Source: an uncultured Clostridia bacterium (GTDB lineage Bacteria > Bacillota > Clostridia > Christensenellales > Pumilibacteraceae). Taken from it: a DNA stretch of 19,388 nucleotides. Position numbers and translations under genes: made by a program. The stretch is from NCBI GenBank assembly GCA_947627075.1, contig CANQUR010000011.1, positions 1-19,388 on the forward strand, read 5' to 3'. Below, in pieces: positions 1 to 7,170 of the stretch. Under the pieces are notes generated by a model, which worked only from the letters and a program-made list of their open reading frames with translations, made no database searches and was not told the origin of the DNA. Numbering within the stretch: the stretch's first letter is position 1; the number at the start of each line of letters is the position of its first letter.

Positions 1-17
1 CGTAACAAGGACAATAG

Positions 18-52
18 AATAAGCGGTCTGACTAACCGCCAAACCGCTTATT
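18..52. repeat. 10-bp perfect inverted repeat downstream of the amidase-like gene
   Basis: AATAAGCGGT (18-27) is matched by its exact reverse complement ACCGCTTATT (43-52), with a 15-nt loop. The loop contains a second ACCGC (35-39) that could pair instead with GCGGT (23-27), so two hairpins compete. It lies about 50 bp past the stop codon of the minus-strand gene, where a transcription terminator would be expected. No T-run follows the stem on either strand, so a classical intrinsic terminator is not well supported; it may be a 3'-end-stabilising or weak terminator hairpin. Confidence 0.4.
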
Positions 53-100
53 CATAGAATCCCTATCGAAGCCACCCATGAAGTTTGCCTTTTTTTGAGT

Positions 101-1162
101 TTATGGGAGAGGACGACCACCGCCGATAGGGGAGAGTCGCGACCAAGTAGCTCTGCCCACAATACCGTCGACCGTCAATGAATTTTCGCGTTGAAATTCT
201 TCCACGGCACTTTGCGTTTTTGCACCGAAAATGCCGTCTATATTGCCTACCGGATAGAGCTTCGAAAGCAATTTGGCTTGCAGATATCGCACATACACTC
301 CCGTATTTCCGCGCCTTAATACGGGTAGCGGCGCTTGCCTTGTAAGTAAACTCCAGGTCATTCGTCCCACGACGCCGTCCACTGTCAAGCCGTTTTCGCG
401 TTGAAACTCGCGAACCGAATTCAATGTATTCGTGCCGAAGCTTCCGTCGGGATCGAGTTCTTCACCGTACAGATTGAGATAGCATTGCAGAATCTTTACG
501 CTGTTGCCTCGATAACCTATTCTGAGAGTGGGCAAGGCAGTATAATATATTTCGGGCACATAACTTACTTCTAAATTTTCGCATACGCCTATGCAAGCTC
601 CGTCTCCGCAACTCGATTGAAAATCCGGATCCACCATTAGCTTTGCTTCGTTGAAGTTGGTCATAAAACCGCATTCCGCGAGCGCAGACGGACAATTTAC
701 CGAGCGCAAAACGCCTATTTCGGTAAGCGTGCCCACTCCGAGGTCGCGGATAGGTATCTCCTCGTTGAGTCCCGCGGAAATGTCATAGGAAAGCAATCTG
801 CTCATTGAGGCGAATCGATTTTCGCGCGAGTAGTAGACGCGAAATCCGTTCGCAGACGAAAAACTCGTTTCATCTGCGGCGGCATTGTAGGCAAACGTAG
901 TGAGCAAGGTCAAGCCTTTGCGATTTATCCTCGTCACTCGCGAGCTTATGGACAGATCGCCAAGTTCGGGCTTTGCGTCGAAAACGTTGAAGCCGCTCCT
1001 TAAACACGCTATCAAAAAGTAGTATTTTGCCGGTCTGTTAAATTCGTTCTCATAAAAACTTCTGTTTATATATGGGAGCACGGGAGTTCGTTTGCCCACG
1101 GTGGGTGGGTTTTGTCCATGCTCGTCGTTTGCGCCGATAATGAATCTGTCTGCGTTTGCCAT
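101..1162 (-). CDS. N-acetylmuramoyl-L-alanine amidase-like (Amidase_3) protein with two C-terminal peptidoglycan-binding domains
   Basis: 353 residues. Residues 7-170 follow the Amidase_3 (zinc amidase) layout: H15 in a D-E-H-G context, a GKRTP...FYENEFNR stretch holding the expected Glu ligand (E38 or E40), a YNA motif at 92-94, and the catalytic Glu as E163 in the A-E-C-G-F-M-T-N segment. The His expected two residues before NA (usual form S-[IL]-H-x-N-A) is Ala91, next to Phe90, so the third zinc ligand seems absent and hydrolase activity is doubtful. Residues about 213-273 and 281-342 are two PG_binding_1 repeats, each with an EFQRENxLTVDGxVGRxTW core. A Cys-rich patch (CGDGACIGVC) lies at 185-194. 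There is no signal peptide, so the protein would act after lysis, in a mother cell, or by a non-classical route. The start is fixed by GGAGG at 1169-1173, 6 nt before ATG. It is transcribed divergently from the peptidase E gene. Confidence 0.9.
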   Translation of the reverse strand: MANADRFIIGANDEHGQNPPTVGKRTPVLPYINRSFYENEFNRPAKYYFLIACLRSGFNVFDAKPELGDLSISSRVTRINRKGLTLLTTFAYNAAADETSFSSANGFRVYYSRENRFASMSRLLSYDISAGLNEEIPIRDLGVGTLTEIGVLRSVNCPSALAECGFMTNFNEAKLMVDPDFQSSCGDGACIGVCENLEVSYVPEIYYTALPTLRIGYRGNSVKILQCYLNLYGEELDPDGSFGTNTLNSVREFQRENGLTVDGVVGRMTWSLLTRQAPLPVLRRGNTGVYVRYLQAKLLSKLYPVGNIDGIFGAKTQSAVEEFQRENSLTVDGIVGRATWSRLSPIGGGRPLP

Positions 1163-1224
1163 ATTGTACCTCCGATAGATACTTAATATGCAATGCGCAT
1201 GGATTCGGTTCGTATTTTGTTCGA

Positions 1225-1253
1225 TCTAAAAAAATTTTTCGGGCGGTCGTCAA
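1225..1253 (-). promoter_or_regulatory. Candidate promoter of the amidase-like gene
   Basis: Reading the minus strand, TTGACG (1253-1248) is followed after 17 nt by TTTAGA (1230-1225). The -35 is a good match and the -10 is weak. The predicted start near 1218 gives a leader of about 55 nt. A direct repeat GTTCG (plus-strand 1208-1212 and 1219-1223, one helical turn apart) lies around the start point. Confidence 0.4.
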
Positions 1254-1264
1254 TTAAAATTGAC
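1249..1264. promoter_or_regulatory. 16-bp palindrome overlapping both divergent -35 boxes (candidate operator)
   Basis: GTCAATT (1249-1255) and AATTGAC (1258-1264) are perfect reverse complements separated by AA. The palindrome covers the -35 box of the rightward promoter (1260-1265) and most of the -35 of the leftward candidate (1253-1248). A dimeric regulator bound here would block both units. Part of the symmetry is a by-product of two back-to-back TTGAC boxes, so an operator function is inference. Confidence 0.45.
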
Positions 1265-1288
1265 TTATTCTCTTTGTATTGATAAAAT
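1260..1288 (+). promoter_or_regulatory. Sigma-A-type promoter of the peptidase E / dtd operon
   Basis: TTGACT (1260-1265), 17-bp spacer, TAAAAT (1283-1288). The transcript would start near 1295, giving a leader of about 14 nt that contains the AGGAGAG ribosome site (1298-1304). Confidence 0.7.
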
Positions 1289-1308
1289 TATATCGATAGG
1301 AGAGCATC

Positions 1309-1965
1309 ATGACCAAACGTATCATAGCGATCGGCGGCGGAGAACTTCGCAACAAGACCACGATCGAGATAGACAAATTTATTGCCGAACTCATAACTCA
1401 ACGAGCTCACCCGAATAGAGGCTGCGCGCTTTTTCTCGGCACGGCGAGCCATGACAGTATGCCGTATTTCAATAGCTTTCGCAAGATATACACCTCGGTT
1501 TTCGATATAAAAGCGGAGGTGGGCTTGCTCGTTTACGGCGAAAACGACGACGCCAATATAAGAGCCAAATTCGATAAAGCCGATTGCATTTATGTGGGCG
1601 GCGGCGACACTAAATTCATGCTCGACCTTTGGAAGGAGAGGGGCATAGATAAGTTGCTTTTCGACGCCTATGAGCGAGGAGTGATCTTGTGCGGCTTGAG
1701 CGCAGGCGCGGTGTGTTGGTTCAAAAACGCGTATACCGACTACGACATCATGCGAGGACAAAGTTCCGAATACAAGGTATTGCCCGCACTTGGTTTTATC
1801 GACGGGATCGCGTGTCCGCACTATGACGAGCGCCCCGAATTCGACGAAGTGGCAAAGAACTTCGAACCTGCGTACGCAATAGGCAACGACAGCGCCATAG
1901 TGTTCGAGGACGGTGTGCCCGTAAATTATATAGGCAACGCCAAAAAAATGCGGGAGGCATTATGA
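1309..1965 (+). CDS. Peptidase E-like protein (serine peptidase family S51)
   Basis: 218 residues, a usual length for S51. The family cleaves short peptides such as Asp-X dipeptides, or in some branches cyanophycin-type substrates; the exact substrate here is unknown. Visible landmarks are an N-terminal I-A-I-G-G-G-E strand, Y-V-G-G-G-D-T at 95-101, the nucleophile elbow G-L-S-A-G-A with Ser131, and His171 in C-P-H-Y-D-E-R. D144 or D146 may be the third member of the triad. There is no signal peptide or membrane segment, so it is cytoplasmic. The start has AGGAGAG at 1298-1304, 4 nt before ATG. It overlaps the next gene as ATGA, so the two are translationally coupled. Confidence 0.9.
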   Translation: MTKRIIAIGGGELRNKTTIEIDKFIAELITQRAHPNRGCALFLGTASHDSMPYFNSFRKIYTSVFDIKAEVGLLVYGENDDANIRAKFDKADCIYVGGGDTKFMLDLWKERGIDKLLFDAYERGVILCGLSAGAVCWFKNAYTDYDIMRGQSSEYKVLPALGFIDGIACPHYDERPEFDEVAKNFEPAYAIGNDSAIVFEDGVPVNYIGNAKKMREAL

Positions 1966-2402
1966 AAGCGGTAGTTCAAAGAGTAAAAAACGCGTCTTTG
2001 TCGGTGGACGGGAAACTTATCAGTGAAATCGGAGTAGGGCTTGCGGTCTATTTCGGCGTTGAAGTCGGAGATCGCGAGGAAAGCGCCGATTATCTGGCGA
2101 AAAAGATATACAATTTGCGAATTTTCGAGGACGAAAACGGCAAGATGAACAGATCGGTAAAAGACGTCAAAGGAGAGATATTATTGATCTCTCAATTCAC
2201 TCTTTGCGCGGACGCTTCGGGCGGAAACCGACCGAGCTTTGCTCAAGCCGAAAAGCCCGAACGTGCGAATATACTCTATGAGTATGAGGCGATGAGTTTG
2301 AAGGAATTGGGCGCCGTAGTCAAAAAGGGCGTGTTTGGTGCCGATATGCAGATCGATCAGCACAATGACGGACCCGTCACGATCTTGCTCGAAAGAAAAT
2401 GA
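1962..2402 (+). CDS. dtd: D-aminoacyl-tRNA deacylase (DTD)
   Basis: 146 residues, the standard DTD length. The enzyme removes D-amino acids (and glycine) mischarged onto tRNA and acts as a cytoplasmic homodimer. The N-terminus M-K-A-V-V-Q-R-V starts as in the family, the S-Q-F-T motif is at 77-80, G-N-R-P-S-F at 88-93, and the C-terminal N-D-G-P-V-T at 135-140 contains the Gly-cisPro pair that enforces chirality. The start codon overlaps the upstream stop (ATGA), with GGGAGG at 1952-1957 as ribosome site. Pairing with a peptidase suggests a small housekeeping operon. Confidence 0.96.
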   Translation: MKAVVQRVKNASLSVDGKLISEIGVGLAVYFGVEVGDREESADYLAKKIYNLRIFEDENGKMNRSVKDVKGEILLISQFTLCADASGGNRPSFAQAEKPERANILYEYEAMSLKELGAVVKKGVFGADMQIDQHNDGPVTILLERK

Positions 2403-2536
2403 CCTTATTTTGAGTAAAAAGAGGATTATATTTTTATTGGTCACAGCAAAACTTCAAAAAAGTACAATTTTTTCGTTGCGTTTGGAAATAATATATAAAT
2501 ACTGTATTTTTTTGCTTAATTTTATTAATTCTGTTG
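2403..2536. other. AT-rich intergenic stretch between dtd and the ABC module
   Basis: This stretch has no credible gene. It holds an A6-N6-T6 inverted repeat (2456-2473) that might be a weak terminator. It also holds a second promoter-like pair, GTCACA (2440-2445), 17 nt, TACAAT (2463-2468). Both are low-confidence because the DNA is very AT-rich. Confidence 0.3.
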
Positions 2537-2545
2537 TGTTATACT
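2537..2545 (+). promoter_or_regulatory. Extended -10 promoter for the ABC module
   Basis: TG-T-TATACT (2537-2545) is an extended -10 element with no good -35, which fits the extended -10 class. Predicted transcription start is near 2552. This argues against the in-frame TTG at 2550 as a start codon, because it would lie at or upstream of the mRNA 5' end. Confidence 0.5.
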
Positions 2546-2554
2546 ATATTTGTA

Positions 2555-2581
2555 TGAGGTGAACGAATGGTCGTTACCTCA
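2555..2581 (+). promoter_or_regulatory. 5' leader hairpin next to the ribosome site
   Basis: TGAGGT (2555-2560), a bulged G (2561) and AACGA (2562-2566) pair with TCGTTACCTCA (2571-2581), giving 11 base pairs around the 4-nt loop ATGG (2567-2570). The hairpin buries a strong Shine-Dalgarno (AGGTG) and puts an out-of-frame AUG in the loop. It ends one base before the AGG (2583-2585) that serves ATG 2592. It may insulate the mRNA 5' end or control initiation. Confidence 0.55.
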
Positions 2582-2591
2582 AGGCGAAACT

Positions 2592-4961
2592 ATGTATTAT
2601 TTACTTGTTTTGGCAGGAGCCGTTTTGGCAGTCGAATTGATTTTGTTGGAGAAGATCGGATCGAAACGCCGAGCTTTTTCCGCAAACAAAAATTCCGACT
2701 TGCTCGTTGCCGACGAGGCGGAGACAAGTAAGCGAAAGCGAGTCGAAAAGCCTTTTAAGGATAAATTCATAGCGCCATCCGTGTTGTTGGGATTGTTGTA
2801 TGCCGTCAGATATCTTTCGGGCGACAGGACGCTCGGCAATGCTACCATGGCGGATATTTCGCGATTCGATCCATACGGGATAAGCGGGCTCGTGGCGTCG
2901 CCTCTACCCGATTGGCTCACTGCGATGGCGGGCATATTCATGTGGCTCGAGGCGGCGGCAGTTCTTATAGTCATATTGTATCCGCTTTTCGATTTTAAGA
3001 ATATCAATAATCTTGTCAAGTTTTTCGCGACCCCCGTCTTTATTTTCGAATTGACGTTAATGTATGCGGAAATGCAACTGTTTTGCTCATTCGGCATGGA
3101 CGTAGGAACGCTTTATCTTTCGGCTGCGAGTTTTGCAGGCGAGATAGGCATGTCGTTTGCGATCTGCGGCTATGCTTGGATAAGGGATCCGCGTTTCAAG
3201 ATATCTAAAGCCGAAGTCAAAAATCTGCTTTTGTCGATATTGCCCGTGCTTATAGCGGCATTTCCGCCATATCTTTTGCAGTTGCTTTTCGGCAAAGCTA
3301 ACGCGCTTTACGAGATAAAGGGACTTACTCCGCAACATAGGGCGTTTTTGTATGCGGCGGTCGTCGTGCCTATAGTGACTTATTTCGGACTACGCAACAA
3401 GTCCAAGGACGTGATCAGATTTTCGTTATTGTTTCTCAGCCTTGCCACTATGGTGTCGTATACGTTCAACTATACCTTTATCGACATCATACAACCGTGG
3501 CATTGGCCGTTGCATCTTTGCAATACCGCAATGTACATCGTGCCCATTTGTCTCATCTTCAAGTGGGACAAGCTGTTTTACTTTACGTACTTTATAAACG
3601 TAATGGGCGCGTTTATCGCAATGGCAATGCCCAATTACGACGACGGCACAAACATAATAAGCACAAAGCTCATATTGTTTTGGATAAATCACTTTTGCGC
3701 GTTCTTTATGCCGCTTTTGCTTGTCGCGCTCAAAGTATTCGACCGTCCGCATTTCAAACAGTTCCGCTATTCCATGATAGGCTTTCTTATTTACTTCGTG
3801 CTCATGCTCATAGTAAACGGATGGTTCAGTAACTATGTCGAGGGCGGAGTGGATTACTTCTTCCTCAACAAGGACTTTGTCGTAAGTAAGTTGGGAAGTT
3901 GGGCGGAAAAATTGAGAGAGAATTATGTTTGGCAATTCGATATAGGGAATTTGCATTTTGTATATTATCCCGTATATCAAACTTTGTTCTTTATCGTCTA
4001 TGTGGGGATAGCATTCGGAATGTGGTTTATTTACGAGCAATTTTTTGCGATAGCGGATTTCCACTACGACATGATGATAAGAAATCGCAAATTCCGTCAA
4101 GATAAATATGCAATGAAAAGCGCATTGAATGGGAGGAAAAAATCGGAACCTATGTACGATCAAACGGATAAATTGATACTCGAAGGCTTTGGAAAGCGTT
4201 ACGGCACGAGCAACGTCTATGCGGTCAAAAATGCCGATCTCGAAGTGAATGCGGGCGAAATATTCGGCTTTTTGGGGCCTAACGGAGCGGGCAAATCGAC
4301 GATAATAAAGAGCATAGTCGGCATTCAGCCCATCACCGAGGGTACTATAAAGGTGTGCGGATACGACGTGGAAAAACAGTCCGTTGAAGCCAAACGACAA
4401 ATAGGCTATGTGCCCGATCATTATGCGCTTTACGAACGACTTACGGGGCGAGAATATATCAACTACATTGCCGATATTTACGACGTAAGCAAGGAAGATC
4501 GCGACGAACGTATCGAAAAGTACGTCGAGCTTTTTGAACTTCAAGGCGCGATAGACAACAGTATGCGTACTTATTCGCACGGCATGAAGCAAAAGATAAC
4601 CATTATGGCGGCGCTCATACACGATCCAAAGCTATGGATCCTCGACGAACCTTTGACCGGTCTCGATCCCAACAGCATTTATCAAGTCAAGGAGTGTATG
4701 AAGCAGCACGCAAAGGCGGGGAATATAGTATTTTTCTCAAGCCATATCATCGACGTGGTGGAACGCATTTGCGACCGCATCACGATAATCAAAAAGGGCA
4801 AGATAATTTGCACACGCAACGTGTCGGATTTCGGACCGGACAACACGCTCGAGGACTTTTATCTGAAAACGATAGAGGAGACGGAAGTCGAGCGTGAAGA
4901 AATCGACGCGAACGTACAGCCCGAAACCAAAAGAAAACACAGGCTTTTCAAGCGCGATTGA
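2592..4961 (+). CDS. YwaF/TMEM164-like membrane domain fused to an ABC transporter ATPase
   Basis: 789 residues from ATG 2592 (803 if TTG 2550 were used). ATG is preferred: it has AGG 7 nt upstream, the first membrane segment begins there, and the predicted transcript starts near 2552. About 13 hydrophobic segments occupy residues 1-500. Residues about 290-480 resemble the YwaF/TIGR02206/TMEM164 family, including H304-W-P-L-H308-L-C310 followed by a Y-I-V-P-I-C-L-I helix. The conserved H and C are retained. Residues about 528-760 are a cytoplasmic ABC ATPase: Walker A G562-PNGAGKST, signature Y661-SHGMKQ, Walker B LWILDE with D685/E686, and H-loop H718. The tail is charged. All ATPase motifs are intact, so it should hydrolyse ATP. 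The permease follows after 9 nt, so the pair is probably one exporter. The substrate is unknown; the YwaF-like part may bind or modify a lipid (inference). Confidence 0.9.
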   Translation: MYYLLVLAGAVLAVELILLEKIGSKRRAFSANKNSDLLVADEAETSKRKRVEKPFKDKFIAPSVLLGLLYAVRYLSGDRTLGNATMADISRFDPYGISGLVASPLPDWLTAMAGIFMWLEAAAVLIVILYPLFDFKNINNLVKFFATPVFIFELTLMYAEMQLFCSFGMDVGTLYLSAASFAGEIGMSFAICGYAWIRDPRFKISKAEVKNLLLSILPVLIAAFPPYLLQLLFGKANALYEIKGLTPQHRAFLYAAVVVPIVTYFGLRNKSKDVIRFSLLFLSLATMVSYTFNYTFIDIIQPWHWPLHLCNTAMYIVPICLIFKWDKLFYFTYFINVMGAFIAMAMPNYDDGTNIISTKLILFWINHFCAFFMPLLLVALKVFDRPHFKQFRYSMIGFLIYFVLMLIVNGWFSNYVEGGVDYFFLNKDFVVSKLGSWAEKLRENYVWQFDIGNLHFVYYPVYQTLFFIVYVGIAFGMWFIYEQFFAIADFHYDMMIRNRKFRQDKYAMKSALNGRKKSEPMYDQTDKLILEGFGKRYGTSNVYAVKNADLEVNAGEIFGFLGPNGAGKSTIIKSIVGIQPITEGTIKVCGYDVEKQSVEAKRQIGYVPDHYALYERLTGREYINYIADIYDVSKEDRDERIEKYVELFELQGAIDNSMRTYSHGMKQKITIMAALIHDPKLWILDEPLTGLDPNSIYQVKECMKQHAKAGNIVFFSSHIIDVVERICDRITIIKKGKIICTRNVSDFGPDNTLEDFYLKTIEETEVEREEIDANVQPETKRKHRLFKRD

Positions 4962-4970
4962 GGAGAGGAT

Positions 4971-6665
4971 TTGGAAGATACGATACAAAATAAAGGCTTT
5001 AAGCCCTTTATAAAACACTTCAAGGCTTTGGTTCTTATGCAACTTAAGGACAAGCTTGATTTTTCGTTTCTTTCTTCCAAAAAGAAGCTTATTGCAAAGA
5101 TCGTTTTCTTTATTTTGCGCATTGGGGCGATAATTGCAATTTCGTATTTGGCTTTTCATTATGCCGCCGTTTTGAGCCTTTTCTCATTAAGCGGGATAGT
5201 GCCCGTAGGCGTCGTCACCATGATCTATACGCTCATATTTGTTATGAGTCTGCTCTCGTGCACAGTCGGACTTATGAAAACGCTTTACTATGCCGACGAC
5301 AATAGAGTGCTTGTCACTATGCCCGTTACAGGCAATATGGTATTCTTTTCAAAGCTCGTAGTGTACTTCATATTCGAGCTTGAGCGTTCGCTTACATTCA
5401 CACTTCCTCTGCTCATAGGCTATGGCGTTGCGTCGCTTTTGCCCATTGGAATGTATTTTTGGATGATCCCGTGTCTTATTTTTCTTTCCGCGTTGCCGGT
5501 GGTGCTCGGAGCGTTGTTGTCCCTTCCCACAATGGCAGTCTATGGTTTTTTGAAGAGACACGGAGCGATAAAGGTGACGGTATTCTTGCTCGTCATAACG
5601 ATATTCGTGGCGGCAGTCATCTGGCTCATTTTACTCATACCCGAAAATATAAACCTTATTCAGCAATGGCACCATATCCAACCGCATATCATAGATTTCA
5701 TAAGACAATTCAATATATATGCCTATCCGCTCGCCAAACTGACCAATATGATGATTGGAGAGTATTATAATTTGAGGTTCAATTTCACTTGGGCACAAGT
5801 CGTCACTTTTGTCATATTGATCGCGGCAATGGCTTTGGTGCTCGTCGTGGTGTATCTTATCGCAAAGCCGCTGTTTTTGAAGATGACGGCGACCCCCTTT
5901 GAATTCGAAAAGAAGGAATATATCAAGGCAAGGGAAAATCGCCGCCGCAAAAAGTATAAGTCTATACTACGCAAGGAATTTTTGCTCAATCTTCGCTCGA
6001 CGGAGATCTCGTACAGTTTTGTTGCCGTATATATATCGGTACCCATTTTGATACTTCTTCTCAACAAGATTTTTGCCGCCATGACTACACAGCTTCTCGG
6101 CGATTACATGGCGTATTCGTTCAATTTGCTCATAATTTTACTCATATTGTTCGCGTCCAACGCCATAGTTTCCACCATGTATTCCATGGAGGGCAGAGCG
6201 GGCTATATGAAAAAGACAAAGCCGCTCGAACTCATCATGCCGCTTGTTATAAAGCTTTTTTACAATATCTTGTTTTCGGTACTTTCCATCTTGGCGGCAA
6301 TGACCGTATTCGGAATATATTCGGCATTGAGCGTAGGCAATATCATAATGCTGACCGTATGCGTGCTGTTTTTCCAATTCGGACACATACTTTGGAGCGC
6401 CGAGCGAGACCTAATGAATCCGCAAAACGAACAATATGCAACGACGGGCGGGCTTATAGATAATCCCAACAGCAATATGACCACCATAAGCGCGTTTATA
6501 ATATCCGCAGCAGTGTTTGCGTTTTCTCTCAAGCTTTTTACCGAGGGAGGCGACGATCCGACGCTTGCGTGCGTCAAACTCATGCTTCTGGGCATAGCGT
6601 TCGCTTTGATGCGCGCATATTTGTTTTTTGTCAAGGTCCGAGTGTACTATAAGGAGAGAATGTAA
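4971..6665 (+). CDS. ABC exporter permease, 564 residues, TTG start
   Basis: This is a polytopic protein with roughly 12 hydrophobic segments (about residues 42-65, 75-100, 143-188, 200-223, 275-303, 347-370, 380-400, 425-475 and 490-560). A strongly basic cytoplasmic loop lies at 311-336. The segment around 105-133 (YYADDNRVLVTMPVTGN then a helix) matches the pattern of large ABC-2-type permeases of the putative ABC exporter group (possibly Pfam ABC_tran_2). The start is TTG 4971, preceded by AGGAG (4961-4965) at 5 nt; the next in-frame ATG is 22 codons later and would remove a conserved-looking amphipathic start. It lies 9 nt after the fused ATPase gene and its stop overlaps the next start as TAATG. 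It most likely forms the channel energised by the upstream ATPase. Confidence 0.88.
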   Translation: MEDTIQNKGFKPFIKHFKALVLMQLKDKLDFSFLSSKKKLIAKIVFFILRIGAIIAISYLAFHYAAVLSLFSLSGIVPVGVVTMIYTLIFVMSLLSCTVGLMKTLYYADDNRVLVTMPVTGNMVFFSKLVVYFIFELERSLTFTLPLLIGYGVASLLPIGMYFWMIPCLIFLSALPVVLGALLSLPTMAVYGFLKRHGAIKVTVFLLVITIFVAAVIWLILLIPENINLIQQWHHIQPHIIDFIRQFNIYAYPLAKLTNMMIGEYYNLRFNFTWAQVVTFVILIAAMALVLVVVYLIAKPLFLKMTATPFEFEKKEYIKARENRRRKKYKSILRKEFLLNLRSTEISYSFVAVYISVPILILLLNKIFAAMTTQLLGDYMAYSFNLLIILLILFASNAIVSTMYSMEGRAGYMKKTKPLELIMPLVIKLFYNILFSVLSILAAMTVFGIYSALSVGNIIMLTVCVLFFQFGHILWSAERDLMNPQNEQYATTGGLIDNPNSNMTTISAFIISAAVFAFSLKLFTEGGDDPTLACVKLMLLGIAFALMRAYLFFVKVRVYYKERM

Positions 6666-7108
6666 TGAAAAAGTCTGTCGTTCTTGCTATAATGGTCATA
6701 TACGTTTTCGCCATAGTGGTCGTTGGACTATGGGGAATAAAGACGTACTTTTTCAATCCGACTGTCTATGTGTCCGAAATAAAGCTTGTGGACAGCGAGG
6801 ACGGGGCTTATAAGGTGGAGACCACGCCCGACCAGCCCGATGTGGATTATATAAGGGTGGATTACAAAAAGGACCTTAAATTTCAGCTTTATTACAGGGT
6901 CTTGCCGGACGACGCGTCAAATAAGACGGTCGAATTCGACTTCGACATCAGCAAGTACGTGGGCAAGATCGAGATCACCGAGGTCGGAGAGGTCTTGGTG
7001 TATGCAAACGAAAGAATGACTATAGACGGCTATATTCGTTCTCGGGACGGAGTTAAGGCAAAGAGTCGCAAGATAAGGATAATGATCCGAGTAAGCGAAT
7101 CTGTTTAG
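6665..7108 (+). CDS. Small single-pass membrane protein of the ABC module, unknown function
   Basis: 147 residues, family not recognised. One N-terminal membrane anchor (about residues 6-29, after M-K-K) is followed by a beta-rich, charged extracytoplasmic domain with no cysteines. The domain reads like a small Ig-like fold (alternating strands such as VYVSEIKLV, YIRVDY and KFQLYYRVLP). No lipobox or clear cleavage site is present, so it is probably an uncleaved signal anchor. Its start overlaps the permease stop (TAATG) with AAGGAGAG just upstream, so it is translationally coupled and probably a partner subunit of the exporter on the outer face. Confidence 0.8.
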   Translation: MKKSVVLAIMVIYVFAIVVVGLWGIKTYFFNPTVYVSEIKLVDSEDGAYKVETTPDQPDVDYIRVDYKKDLKFQLYYRVLPDDASNKTVEFDFDISKYVGKIEITEVGEVLVYANERMTIDGYIRSRDGVKAKSRKIRIMIRVSESV

Positions 7109-7118
7109 AAACGGCAAT

Positions 7119-7147
7119 AAAGTCGACGCGTCATGCAACGACTTTTT
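7119..7147 (+). promoter_or_regulatory. Weak hairpin with T-tail ahead of the lipoprotein gene
   Basis: AAAGTCG (7119-7125) pairs with CGACTTT (7139-7145) around a 13-nt loop, ending in five T residues (7143-7147). It lies between the small membrane protein gene and the lipoprotein gene. It could partially terminate transcription and set lipoprotein levels, but the stem has only 4 GC pairs. Confidence 0.3.
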
Positions 7148-7170
7148 CAAATACAAATACGGAGGTAAAA

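Noticed and set aside
32..79. Minus-strand 15-residue mini-frame starting at 79 and ending in the inverted repeat
   Set aside because: No convincing ribosome site and far too short to separate from chance.
2456..2473. A6-N6-T6 repeat as a dtd terminator
   Set aside because: All stem pairs are A-T in a very AT-rich stretch; too weak to call a terminator.
2550..2591. In-frame TTG 2550 start adding 14 residues to the fused ABC protein
   Set aside because: No ribosome site precedes it and it overlaps the predicted promoter/transcription start; ATG 2592 has an AGG site and begins at the first membrane segment.
3426..4622. Long antisense open frame (398 codons) opposite the fused ABC gene
   Set aside because: No ribosome site or recognisable domain; its composition reflects the codon bias of the real gene, which has intact ABC motifs on the plus strand.
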